Shown: in pieces, positions 1-5,823 of the stretch
Layout: the number at the start of each line of letters is the position of its first letter
How positions within the stretch are numbered: position 1 is the first letter of the stretch
From: an uncultured Eubacteriales bacterium
GTDB lineage: Bacteria > Bacillota > Clostridia > Monoglobales > Monoglobaceae
Reading direction: 5' to 3'
DNA length: 8,013 nucleotides
Assembly: GCA_900552305.1 (NCBI GenBank)
Contig: URZD01000100.1
Location: 1-8,013, forward strand
Position numbers and translations under genes: made by a program
The notes under the pieces: model-generated
The model's database searches: none
What the model saw: the letters and a program-made list of their open reading frames with translations, nothing else
What the model was told of the DNA's origin: nothing

Positions 1-37
1 GCTGCTTTAAATTGTTAAAGAAAGATTCGTTTTTCAC
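1..37 (-). CDS. Possible 5' end of a gene downstream of proB (partial, tentative)
   Basis: After the proB stop codon, a GTG at 37-35 (minus strand) opens a frame that stays open to the window edge, giving VKNESFFNNLKQ. proB is often followed by proA (glutamate-5-semialdehyde dehydrogenase), so a proA start 18 nt after proB would fit. However, 12 residues are too few to recognise a family and I see no ribosome binding site before the GTG. This is positional inference only and may be chance. Confidence 0.2.
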   Translation of the reverse strand, partial: MKNESFFNNLKQ

Positions 38-55
38 GGTAGTGGCAGTTACTGA

Positions 56-850
56 CTATTCTCTTGACGAGAAAAGCGTTCCTGTCGGCTTGCCGTCAAG
101 GATGTCATATATCCGTTCGGGAGCTTCACCGTTGGTGATTACCATGTCGATTCCCTCGCTGCAAACCATTTCAGCAGCCTTCAGCTTGGTCTGCATTCCG
201 CCTGTTCCGCGGCGGCTGCCCGCGCCCCCCGCAAGCGATTCGATTTCCTCGTCAATTTCGGTAATCAGAGGTATGACCTCCGCGTCGGGATTGTCGCTTG
301 GGTTTGCGTCATAAAAGCCGTCAATGTCGGACAAAATAATCAAAAGCTGCGCTTCGACCAGCTTGGCAATGTATGCAGACAGCGTGTCGTTGTCACCGAA
401 TTCAAGCTCATATGTGGAAATTACGTCATTCTCGTTCACAATCGGAATGACTCCGTATTCAAACATCATTTCGAACGTGTTTTTTGCGTTTATGTAGCGC
501 GCCTCCTCGTCAAGAGTGAACTTGGTCAAAAGCACCTGCGCTGTGTTGTGACCGTATTCCGCAAAGAAACGGTCGTACATCGAAACAAGGCTTGCCTGAC
601 CTATGGCGGCAAGAGCCTGTTTTTTTCTTGTGTCATCAGGCTTTTCGGGAAGATTCAGCTTGCCGACGCCCGCGCCGACCGCGCCGCTCGAAACGAGTGC
701 GACCTCGATTCCTCTGTTCCTCAAATCGGAAATAACACGCACAAGCTGTTCAATTTTCTTTATGTTCAGCTTGCCCGTTTCATACGTCAGTGATGACGTG
801 CCCACCTTTATTACTATACGGCTGAGCCGCTTAAATCTTGAATAATCCAT
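56..850 (-). CDS. proB: Glutamate 5-kinase, short form without PUA domain
   Basis: ATP-dependent phosphorylation of L-glutamate to glutamyl-5-phosphate, the first step of proline synthesis, in the cytoplasm. The 264-aa product is a complete amino-acid-kinase fold: N-terminal VIKVGTSSL (13-21), LVSSGAVGAG (52-61), AAIGQ (81-85), the glutamate-site region VNENDVIS (138-145) with FGDNDTLSA (151-159), LSDIDGFYDANP (173-184), and the nucleotide-site loop GSRRGTGGMQTKLKAA (211-226). It ends at GTLFSSRE, where longer family members such as the roughly 367-aa E. coli enzyme continue into an RNA-binding-like PUA domain. The short form is well known in Firmicutes and is not a truncation: the stop is clean and all kinase motifs are intact. 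The ATG start has a GGAGG at 860-856 with a 5-nt spacer, and a consensus promoter lies just upstream. It is divergent from dusB. Identity is secure from the motifs. Confidence 0.96.
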   Translation of the reverse strand: MDYSRFKRLSRIVIKVGTSSLTYETGKLNIKKIEQLVRVISDLRNRGIEVALVSSGAVGAGVGKLNLPEKPDDTRKKQALAAIGQASLVSMYDRFFAEYGHNTAQVLLTKFTLDEEARYINAKNTFEMMFEYGVIPIVNENDVISTYELEFGDNDTLSAYIAKLVEAQLLIILSDIDGFYDANPSDNPDAEVIPLITEIDEEIESLAGGAGSRRGTGGMQTKLKAAEMVCSEGIDMVITNGEAPERIYDILDGKPTGTLFSSRE

Positions 851-884
851 TTTTTCCTCCGCACCCTTAAAAATACTACCTTCT

Positions 885-913
885 ATTATAGCGGTTTACG
901 CGGTTTTTGTCAA
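885..913 (-). promoter_or_regulatory. Consensus sigma-A promoter for proB
   Basis: On the minus strand, TTGACA (913-908) is followed by a 17-nt spacer and TATAAT (890-885): both boxes are perfect consensus at ideal spacing. Transcription would begin near 878, giving a leader of about 28 nt that contains the GGAGG site of proB. There is no room for a riboswitch or attenuator in so short a leader. Confidence 0.85.
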
Positions 914-941
914 TGAACAACGGCAAGAAATTAACATTTTA

Positions 942-970
942 TTGACATTTCGCAAATTCCGAAATATAAT
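942..970 (+). promoter_or_regulatory. Consensus sigma-A promoter for dusB
   Basis: TTGACA (942-947), a 17-nt spacer and TATAAT (965-970) form a perfect consensus promoter. A second TATAAT occurs at 976-981, near the expected start point. The predicted leader is only about 30 nt. The -35 box lies 28 bp from the divergent proB -35 box, so two RNA polymerases could crowd one another or share an upstream regulator. Confidence 0.85.
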
Positions 971-1007
971 AAAGGTATAATGACAGAAAGGCAAATACAG
1001 ATAAATT

Positions 1008-1976
1008 ATGCTGAAAATTAAAAATATTGAGCTTGAAAATAACGTGCTGCTCGCTCCGATGGCGGGCGTGACAGACAAGGCGTTCCGACTTATAACAAAG
1101 CCGTTCGGACCCGCACTGATGTATACGGAAATGGTTTCGGGCAAGGGACTTTTTTATAATAACAAGCGTACGGGCGACCTTTTGACAACAGAGGACTGCG
1201 AACGTCCGATTGCGGTTCAGCTGTTCGGGCATGAGCCGGAGGTGCTTGCTGAAATTGCCTACAAGGCTCTGGAGAGCAACGCGGAAATAATCGATATAAA
1301 TATGGGTTGTCCCGCGCCCAAGATAGTCAATAACGGAGACGGCTCGGCGCTGATGAAAAATCCCGAGCTGGTCGGCGAAATTATAAGCGCGGTCAGCCGC
1401 GCGACAAGCGCTCCTGTGACGGTTAAGATAAGAAAAGGTTGGGACGACAAAAATGCGAACGCGGTCGAGGTTGCTAAAATCGCGGAGGAAAGCGGAGCGG
1501 CGGCGATAACCGTCCACGGCAGAACGCGCGAGCAGTTTTACAGCGGCAGCGCCGACCTTGAGGCGATTAAGGCGGTAAAGCGCGCGGTTTCAATTCCCGT
1601 TATAGGCAACGGCGATATTACGGACGGTAAAAGCGCAAAGCATATGCTTGATTTTACCGGCTGTGACGGAATCATGATAGGCAGAGCCGCCGAAGGCAAT
1701 CCGTGGATTTTTGCCGAGGTTTTGAGCTGCCTTGAAGGAAAACCCGCGCCGAAGCCGCCCGCAATGCACGAACGCGCGGAGATAATGCGCAGGCATCTGT
1801 CGCTCCTCGTTGAATTTAAGGGTGAGTTCCGCGGTATTCAGGAGGCTCGCAAGCATATGGCGTGGTATATAAAGGGAATTTCGGGCGGCGCAAGGCTGCG
1901 CGTGATGATAAACACCGCGTCATCAAAAGCTGAAATGCTGGATATAATAAAAACTGCGGAGGATTTCAGCGGTTAA
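1008..1976 (+). CDS. dusB: tRNA-dihydrouridine synthase, DusB family
   Basis: FMN- and NADPH-dependent reduction of uridines to dihydrouridine in the tRNA D-loop. The 322-aa length is normal for the family. The N-terminal TIM barrel shows the FMN-site signature LAPMAGVTDKAFR (15-27), VQLFGHEP (70-77) and DINMGCPAPKIVNNGDGSAL (96-115), in which Cys101 is the expected catalytic acid. PVTVKIRKGWDD (136-147) carries the FMN-contacting Lys, and ITVHGRTREQFYSG (167-180), VIGNGDI (198-204) and GIMIGRAAEGNPWIF (221-235) complete the FMN phosphate-binding side. The C-terminal helical tRNA-binding region follows. The ATG start is fixed by the family-typical N-terminus and an in-frame TAA 6 nt upstream. 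The only purine-rich site, AGAAAGG at 985-991, is 16 nt away, so ribosome binding looks weak. Which tRNA position is modified cannot be told from the sequence. It appears monocistronic. Confidence 0.95.
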   Translation: MLKIKNIELENNVLLAPMAGVTDKAFRLITKPFGPALMYTEMVSGKGLFYNNKRTGDLLTTEDCERPIAVQLFGHEPEVLAEIAYKALESNAEIIDINMGCPAPKIVNNGDGSALMKNPELVGEIISAVSRATSAPVTVKIRKGWDDKNANAVEVAKIAEESGAAAITVHGRTREQFYSGSADLEAIKAVKRAVSIPVIGNGDITDGKSAKHMLDFTGCDGIMIGRAAEGNPWIFAEVLSCLEGKPAPKPPAMHERAEIMRRHLSLLVEFKGEFRGIQEARKHMAWYIKGISGGARLRVMINTASSKAEMLDIIKTAEDFSG

Positions 1977-2194
1977 ACACACGGCGTATTGGCTTTGACA
2001 AATATGCGTTCGGACGCTTGCGCGCCGCGTCGGGTGTTCCGAAGGTTTTACAGGCGCGCGGAAGTTAAACACAGTATGTTTAAACAGGCAATAAAAGGCA
2101 AACGGACGCAGTTGGGTAAATTATATACAAACGGAGCGGCTTGCCGCGGCTGCTTTTTGTAGAATTGACACCTATCTATTTTTGCCGTTTTTCC
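1977..2194 (+). other. Intergenic region between dusB and the hom promoter; inverted repeats, no gene
   Basis: I find no credible gene here. It holds: TTCGGA (2009-2014) with complement TCCGAA (2038-2043); GCGCGCC (2020-2026) with GGCGCGC (2053-2059), which interleaves with the first pair; TTAAACA (2065-2071) with TGTTTAA (2077-2083) around a 5-nt loop; and GCGG/CCGC (2136-2139/2144-2147) in a GC-rich stretch ending in TTTTT at 2154-2158. The last could be a poor intrinsic terminator for dusB, but its stem is only 4 bp. The 10-mer GTTAAACACA occurs at 1972-1981, overlapping the dusB stop, and again at 2064-2073. The region is probably the dusB 3' untranslated region plus spacer. Function is unknown. 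Confidence 0.45.
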
Positions 2195-2226
2195 TTGACT
2201 ACGGTTTGTTTTTGGTGTATTATAAT
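2195..2226 (+). promoter_or_regulatory. Probable promoter of the hom-thrB-lysC operon
   Basis: TTGACT (2195-2200) is followed at 17 nt by TATTAT (2218-2223), which overlaps a perfect TATAAT (2221-2226) at a less favourable 20-nt spacing. This is the best sigma-A match in the region before hom. A start near 2230 gives a leader of about 100 nt. A TTGACA at 2165-2170 has no suitable -10 partner. Confidence 0.6.
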
Positions 2227-2256
2227 ATATATTGGCAAATTTAGCTTTTTCTGCGG

Positions 2257-2300
2257 GACTGCATTGCAAATGTTCTGCAGTCAGATACAAATGCGCATTG
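2257..2300 (+). repeat. Inverted and mirrored short repeats in the hom leader
   Basis: GACTGCA (2257-2263) is perfectly complementary to TGCAGTC (2276-2282) around a 12-nt loop. Immediately after lies the 10-bp perfect palindrome AATGCGCATT (2290-2299). The hexamers GCATTG and CAAATG occur at 2261-2266 and 2267-2272, then again in reversed order at 2288-2293 (CAAATG) and 2295-2300 (GCATTG); the two CAAATG copies are 21 bp apart. As RNA, GCATT (2261-2265) could also pair with AATGC (2290-2294), which would compete with the first hairpin. There is no T-box motif and no U-run, so this is not a recognisable attenuator. An operator for a dimeric regulator or a leader switch are both possible. Confidence 0.3.
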
Positions 2301-2329
2301 AATTAAATCGGAAAGGAATTGATTAACAT

Positions 2330-3538
2330 ATGAAGATTGCAATTATGGGTTTTGGCGTGGTAGGCTCCGGCGTCGGAGAAATTGTGCTTAAAAACCAAAA
2401 GGGCATTGCCGTCAAATGCGGCGAAAATGTTGAGATTGCCCATATTCTTGACTTGAGAGATTTTCCCGAAAGCGAGTTTAAATGCTTTACCAAGGATTTT
2501 AATGACATCCTTTCCGACCCGGAAGTCGGCATAGTGGTTGAAACAATGGGCGGAGTAAATCCCGCTTACAAATTCACCAAGGAGCTGCTCCTTGCGGGCA
2601 AGCACGTTATAACTTCAAATAAGGAGCTTGTTGCCGCACACGGAGCGGAGCTTTTATCTATTGCGGAGCAGAAAAACATAAACTACCTGTTTGAGGCAAG
2701 CGTCGGCGGCGGTATTCCGATTATCAGACCGCTTTATTCCTGCCTTACCGCGGGAATCATAACCGACGTTATCGGTATTCTCAACGGCACAACAAATTAT
2801 ATACTCACACAGATGTTCCAAAGCGGAGTGAGCTTTGAAAATGCGCTCTGCGATGCGCAAAAGAAAGGGTATGCGGAGAAGGATCCGACCGCAGATATTG
2901 AGGGACTTGACACTTGCCGCAAGATAGCCATACTTTCATCACTTGCTTACGGAAAGGCGATTGACAGCTCCAAGGTCGAAACCGAGGGCATTACCAATAT
3001 CACCGCGGCGGATGTTGCCTATGCGGAAAAGGCGGGATACTCAATCAAGCTTATCGGCTACAGTTCAAGAGAGGGTAAAAACGTTTATGCGGCGGTTTTC
3101 CCCGCATTTGTGTCAAAACAGAACCCGCTTTCCAGCATAAACGATGTCTTTAACGGAATAGTTGTGAAGGGCGACGATTTGGGCGACGTAATGTTTTACG
3201 GAAGGGGCGCGGGCAAGCTCCCGACCGCAAACGCTGTTGTTTCCGATATAATCGACGCGGTAAAGCATAAGCACACGCATATAATAATACAGTGGAACGA
3301 ATATGACGAGGAACGCCAGTCATCGGGTGAAAACCACAAATTCTCGTACTATGTACGTCTGCGCGGCGAAATCCCGGCGGATATCCGCGGCTGCGAGAAA
3401 TTTACGCTTGACAGCGCGGAGTTTGAGGGTGAGTTTGCTATAATCACTCCGGAGATGACGGGAGCGGAGCTTGACGGTCTGCTTTCTGATACCTTCGGCG
3501 GCTGCGGCGTTCTTGCAAAGATGAGGTTAATCAAATAA
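2330..3538 (+). CDS. hom: Homoserine dehydrogenase with short, atypical C-terminal regulatory domain
   Basis: NAD(P)H-dependent reduction of aspartate-4-semialdehyde to homoserine, at the branch from lysine to threonine and methionine. The 402-aa product has a Rossmann nucleotide site GFGVVGSGV (7-15), TSNKEL (95-100), the family core EASVGGGIPIIRPL (122-135), LNGTTNYIL (151-159) and GYAEKDPTADIEGLDTCRK (180-198). By alignment with the yeast enzyme in memory, Glu183, Asp194 and Lys198 are the substrate and catalytic residues, all present. The C-terminal part from about residue 337 begins like an ACT domain (FSYYVRLRG) but lacks the usual D-x-P-G loop and following helix, and the protein is about 30 residues shorter than B. 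subtilis Hom. The ATG start has GGAAAGGA at 2310-2317, 12 nt upstream. It is first gene of the operon, and its stop overlaps thrB by one base (TAATG). Confidence 0.95.
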   Translation: MKIAIMGFGVVGSGVGEIVLKNQKGIAVKCGENVEIAHILDLRDFPESEFKCFTKDFNDILSDPEVGIVVETMGGVNPAYKFTKELLLAGKHVITSNKELVAAHGAELLSIAEQKNINYLFEASVGGGIPIIRPLYSCLTAGIITDVIGILNGTTNYILTQMFQSGVSFENALCDAQKKGYAEKDPTADIEGLDTCRKIAILSSLAYGKAIDSSKVETEGITNITAADVAYAEKAGYSIKLIGYSSREGKNVYAAVFPAFVSKQNPLSSINDVFNGIVVKGDDLGDVMFYGRGAGKLPTANAVVSDIIDAVKHKHTHIIIQWNEYDEERQSSGENHKFSYYVRLRGEIPADIRGCEKFTLDSAEFEGEFAIITPEMTGAELDGLLSDTFGGCGVLAKMRLIK

Positions 3539-4434
3539 TGATAAATGTTCGTGTTCCGGCTACAAGCGCAAATATGGGACCCGGCTTTGACTGTCTTGGG
3601 GTTGCGCTGCAGCTTTATAACTATGTTTCCGTTGAGGAAACCGATTCGGGATTACAAATTGATATTGTAGATTCGTCAAGCAGATTTCTGCCGCGGGACG
3701 AAAGAAACCTTGTATATCGCAGTATGTGTGCGGTTTTTGACCTGTGCGGCTACAGACCGCGCGGGCTTCATATAACGCTTGAAAACAACGTCCCGGTGAC
3801 CCGCGGTCTTGGCAGCAGCAGCGCGGGGATTGTCGGCGGACTGACGGCGGGCAACGCTCTTGCGGGCAACCCGCTCTCGCGTGACGATATTCTTAATCTG
3901 GCGGCTCGGATTGAAGGTCACGCAGATAATGTAACGCCTGCGGTTATGGGCGGTTTTACGGTCAATGTCTGCGGCAGACGAAAAATCAGCTATGTAAAAC
4001 AGCCGCTGCACGGCGGACTGCGTTTTGCGGCGATTATTCCCGAATTTAAGCTTGCGACAAAAAAGTCGCGATCGATTCTGCCGTCATTTGTTCCGCACCG
4101 TGACGCAGTGTACAACGCGGGACACAGCGCGCTTCTTGCGGCAAGTCTTGTTTCGGGCGATTATGAGAATATCCGCGCCGCAATCGGCGACAGGCTGCAC
4201 CAAAACTACAGAAAACGGCTTATTCCGCATATGGACGAGATTTTCCGTCTGTGCTACCGTAACGGCGCGCACGGAGTCTATCTGAGCGGAGCGGGACCGA
4301 CAATTATGGCAATCACAGACGAGTCGAACAGGAACTTCAACGCCGCAATGAGCGGCGCACTAAACAGGAAAACTAAGCAATGGCACCTCACAATCCTTGA
4401 ACCGGACAATGTGGGCGCTGTAGAAATAAATTAA
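3538..4434 (+). CDS. thrB: Homoserine kinase (GHMP family)
   Basis: ATP-dependent phosphorylation of homoserine to O-phosphohomoserine, the substrate of threonine synthase. The 298-aa length is normal. GHMP kinase motifs are in order: motif 1 PATSANMGPGFDCLG (7-21), the phosphate-binding loop VPVTRGLGSSSAG (85-97), the homoserine kinase signature EGHADNVTPA (126-135), and the C-terminal motif 3 LSGAGPTIMAIT (249-260), whose glycine-rich turn closes over the nucleotide. The ATG shares its A with the hom stop codon, so translational coupling is likely; a GAGGT lies at 3523-3527 inside the end of hom. lysC follows after 16 nt, which places all three genes in one transcript. No missing motif or frameshift is seen. 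Confidence 0.95.
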   Translation: MINVRVPATSANMGPGFDCLGVALQLYNYVSVEETDSGLQIDIVDSSSRFLPRDERNLVYRSMCAVFDLCGYRPRGLHITLENNVPVTRGLGSSSAGIVGGLTAGNALAGNPLSRDDILNLAARIEGHADNVTPAVMGGFTVNVCGRRKISYVKQPLHGGLRFAAIIPEFKLATKKSRSILPSFVPHRDAVYNAGHSALLAASLVSGDYENIRAAIGDRLHQNYRKRLIPHMDEIFRLCYRNGAHGVYLSGAGPTIMAITDESNRNFNAAMSGALNRKTKQWHLTILEPDNVGAVEIN

Positions 4435-4450
4435 ATCGGAGGTTTTTTAA

Positions 4451-5656
4451 TTGGGAATTATTGTTCAGAAATTCGGAGGCAGCTCTGTTGCCGACGCCCA
4501 AAAGGTGAGAAACGTCGCAAACAGGGTTGTTGACGCCTATCGCGACGGAAATTCGGTTGTCGTTGTTGTTTCGGCACAGGGCGACACTACCGATGACTTA
4601 ATCGAGAAGGCTCGCGAAATCAACGAAAATCCGTCCAAGCGCGAAATGGATATGCTCCTTGCCACCGGCGAGCAGATTTCCATTGCATTGCTTGCAATGG
4701 CGATAGAGAAAATCGGCGCGCCGGTCATATCGCTCACGGGCTGGCAGGCGGGGTTTGTCACAAACTCCAACTCGGGCAACGCAAGAATCGACCGTATCGA
4801 CACGGAGCGTATTCTGTCGGAGCTTGACAAGAAGAAAATCGTAATTGTTGCGGGTTTTCAGGGACTTGACAAGTACGACGACATAACAACCCTCGGCAGA
4901 GGGGGAAGCGATACCTCCGCAGTTGCGATTGCGGCGGCAATACACGCTGACAAATGCGAGATATATACCGATGTTGACGGTGTTTACACCGCCGACCCGA
5001 GAATCGTAAAGAATGCGAAAAAGCTTGACGAAATCACATATGACGAGATGCTTGAGCTTGCAAGCCTTGGCGCAAACGTACTTCATAACCGTTCGGTAGA
5101 GATGGCAAAGAAGTACGGAGTTAAGTTGGAGGTAAAGTCGAGCTTTGAAAAAATAGACGGAACAATCGTTAAGGAGGCGGTTACTGTGGAAAAAATGTTA
5201 ATCAGAGGTATTGCGCGTGATAACGACGTTGCACGCATAGCTATAATAGGTCTTGAGGATAAGCCGGGTATCGCGTTTAAAGTTTTCTCGCTGCTTGCGA
5301 AGAATAACATAAACGTGGATGTTATCCTTCAGTCAATCGGCAGAGATAATAAAAAGGATATTTCATTTACCGTGACAAAGGATCATCTTGACGCTGCGCT
5401 TAAACTGCTTGAGGAGGAGAAAAACTCGCTTTGCTACGAGAATATTACACACCGCGAGGACATAAGCAAGGTTTCCATTGTCGGCGCGGGAATGGTAAAT
5501 AACCCCGGTGTTGCGGCAAAGATGTTCGAGGCGCTTTATGACGCGGGAATCAACATCCATATGATTTCCACATCGGAAACAAAGGTATCCGTACTTATCA
5601 ACGTTAAGAACGCGGAAAGAGCCGTTCAGGCAATTCATGAAAAGTTCAATATATAA
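4451..5656 (+). CDS. lysC: Aspartate kinase, two ACT domains, Bacillus aspartokinase II type
   Basis: ATP-dependent phosphorylation of aspartate to aspartyl-4-phosphate, the entry to lysine, threonine and methionine synthesis. The 401-aa product has an amino-acid-kinase domain with KFGGSSV (7-13), LLATGEQIS (69-77), TTLGRGGSDTSA (146-157) and TDVDGVYTADPR (173-184), then two ACT domains at about 263-325 (LEDKPGIAFKVFSLLAKNN) and 342-401 (NPGVAAKMFEALYDAGINIH) that would bind the feedback amino acid. The start is a TTG with GGAGG at 4438-4442, spacer 8 nt; the peptide MGIIVQKFGG matches the family N-terminus, so the TTG is right. An internal SD-plus-GTG at codon 246 suggests a separately made beta subunit. 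It is last gene of the operon, ended by an intrinsic terminator. Which amino acid inhibits it cannot be read from the sequence; its operon suggests threonine control. Confidence 0.95.
   Translation: MGIIVQKFGGSSVADAQKVRNVANRVVDAYRDGNSVVVVVSAQGDTTDDLIEKAREINENPSKREMDMLLATGEQISIALLAMAIEKIGAPVISLTGWQAGFVTNSNSGNARIDRIDTERILSELDKKKIVIVAGFQGLDKYDDITTLGRGGSDTSAVAIAAAIHADKCEIYTDVDGVYTADPRIVKNAKKLDEITYDEMLELASLGANVLHNRSVEMAKKYGVKLEVKSSFEKIDGTIVKEAVTVEKMLIRGIARDNDVARIAIIGLEDKPGIAFKVFSLLAKNNINVDVILQSIGRDNKKDISFTVTKDHLDAALKLLEEEKNSLCYENITHREDISKVSIVGAGMVNNPGVAAKMFEALYDAGINIHMISTSETKVSVLINVKNAERAVQAIHEKFNI
5171..5188 (+). promoter_or_regulatory. Internal ribosome binding site and GTG start within lysC
   Basis: AAGGAGG (5171-5177) is the full consensus Shine-Dalgarno sequence. 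An 8-nt spacer leads to GTG (5186-5188), in frame with lysC as codon 246; an in-frame ATG follows at 5195 (codon 249). This is a better ribosome binding site than the one used by the full-length protein. B. subtilis lysC makes its beta subunit from an internal start at the same codon number. Confidence 0.65.
5186..5656 (+). CDS. Probable aspartokinase beta subunit (internal in-frame product of lysC)
   Basis: Translation from GTG 5186 would give a 156-aa protein consisting of the two ACT domains alone, sharing the lysC reading frame and stop. In B. subtilis aspartokinase II the equivalent 163-aa beta subunit pairs with the 408-aa alpha subunit and helps bind the effector. The evidence here is the consensus SD at 5171-5177, correct spacing, matching position and the exact domain boundary between kinase and ACT modules. 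No sequence feature proves that it is made. Many database annotations would list only the full-length gene. Confidence 0.55.
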   Translation: MEKMLIRGIARDNDVARIAIIGLEDKPGIAFKVFSLLAKNNINVDVILQSIGRDNKKDISFTVTKDHLDAALKLLEEEKNSLCYENITHREDISKVSIVGAGMVNNPGVAAKMFEALYDAGINIHMISTSETKVSVLINVKNAERAVQAIHEKFNI

Positions 5657-5677
5657 GAGATTTTGCACATTCGCATT

Positions 5678-5712
5678 CGGTTTCGCGGCGTAAGTCGCGA
5701 AACCGTTTTTTT
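5678..5712 (+). terminator. Intrinsic terminator of the hom-thrB-lysC operon
   Basis: CGGTTTCGCG (5678-5687) pairs perfectly with CGCGAAACCG (5696-5705). A G-U and a C-G pair extend the stem to 12 pairs, capped by GUAA (5690-5693), a stable GNRA-type tetraloop. Seven T residues follow directly (5706-5712). It lies 21 nt after the lysC stop. A second overlapping inverted repeat, AACCGTT (5701-5707) with AACGGTT (5718-5724), is followed by TTATTTT and may act as a backup. Confidence 0.9.
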
Positions 5713-5823
5713 GTATTAACGGTTTTATTTTCTCAATAAATGTAAATAATATTTTTGCGGGATATTTTTTCTCTGCAAGGCGGCGGCATACATAAAAATT
5801 TGTTTTTGATTGAGGTATTTCTG

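Noticed and set aside
56..130. ProB as a truncated pseudogene because it lacks the PUA domain
   Set aside because: All kinase motifs are intact and the stop falls at the natural domain end; short ProB proteins are normal in Firmicutes.
2132..2158. Strong intrinsic terminator for dusB
   Set aside because: The GC-rich stem is only 4 bp with a 4-nt loop and mismatches beyond it, about 155 nt after the dusB stop; kept only as a weak possibility in the intergenic entry.
2048..2290. 80-aa minus-strand open frame in the dusB-hom spacer
   Set aside because: It runs through the hom promoter and leader, has no recognisable motif and no convincing ribosome binding site.
2270..2326. Small frame in the hom leader (MFCSQIQMRIELNRKGID) as a regulatory leader peptide
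   Set aside because: It has no ribosome binding site, no run of threonine codons and only scattered isoleucines, and no terminator follows it.
4380..4388. TGGCACC resembling a T-box antiterminator core before lysC
   Set aside because: It lies inside thrB coding sequence (Trp-His-Leu), with no specifier stem or terminator nearby.
5755..5823. Upstream TTG start for the glycosyltransferase, adding 23 residues
   Set aside because: The extension is not family-like, lacks an SD, and the ATG at 5824 has a well-spaced GAGGT and begins right at the conserved domain.
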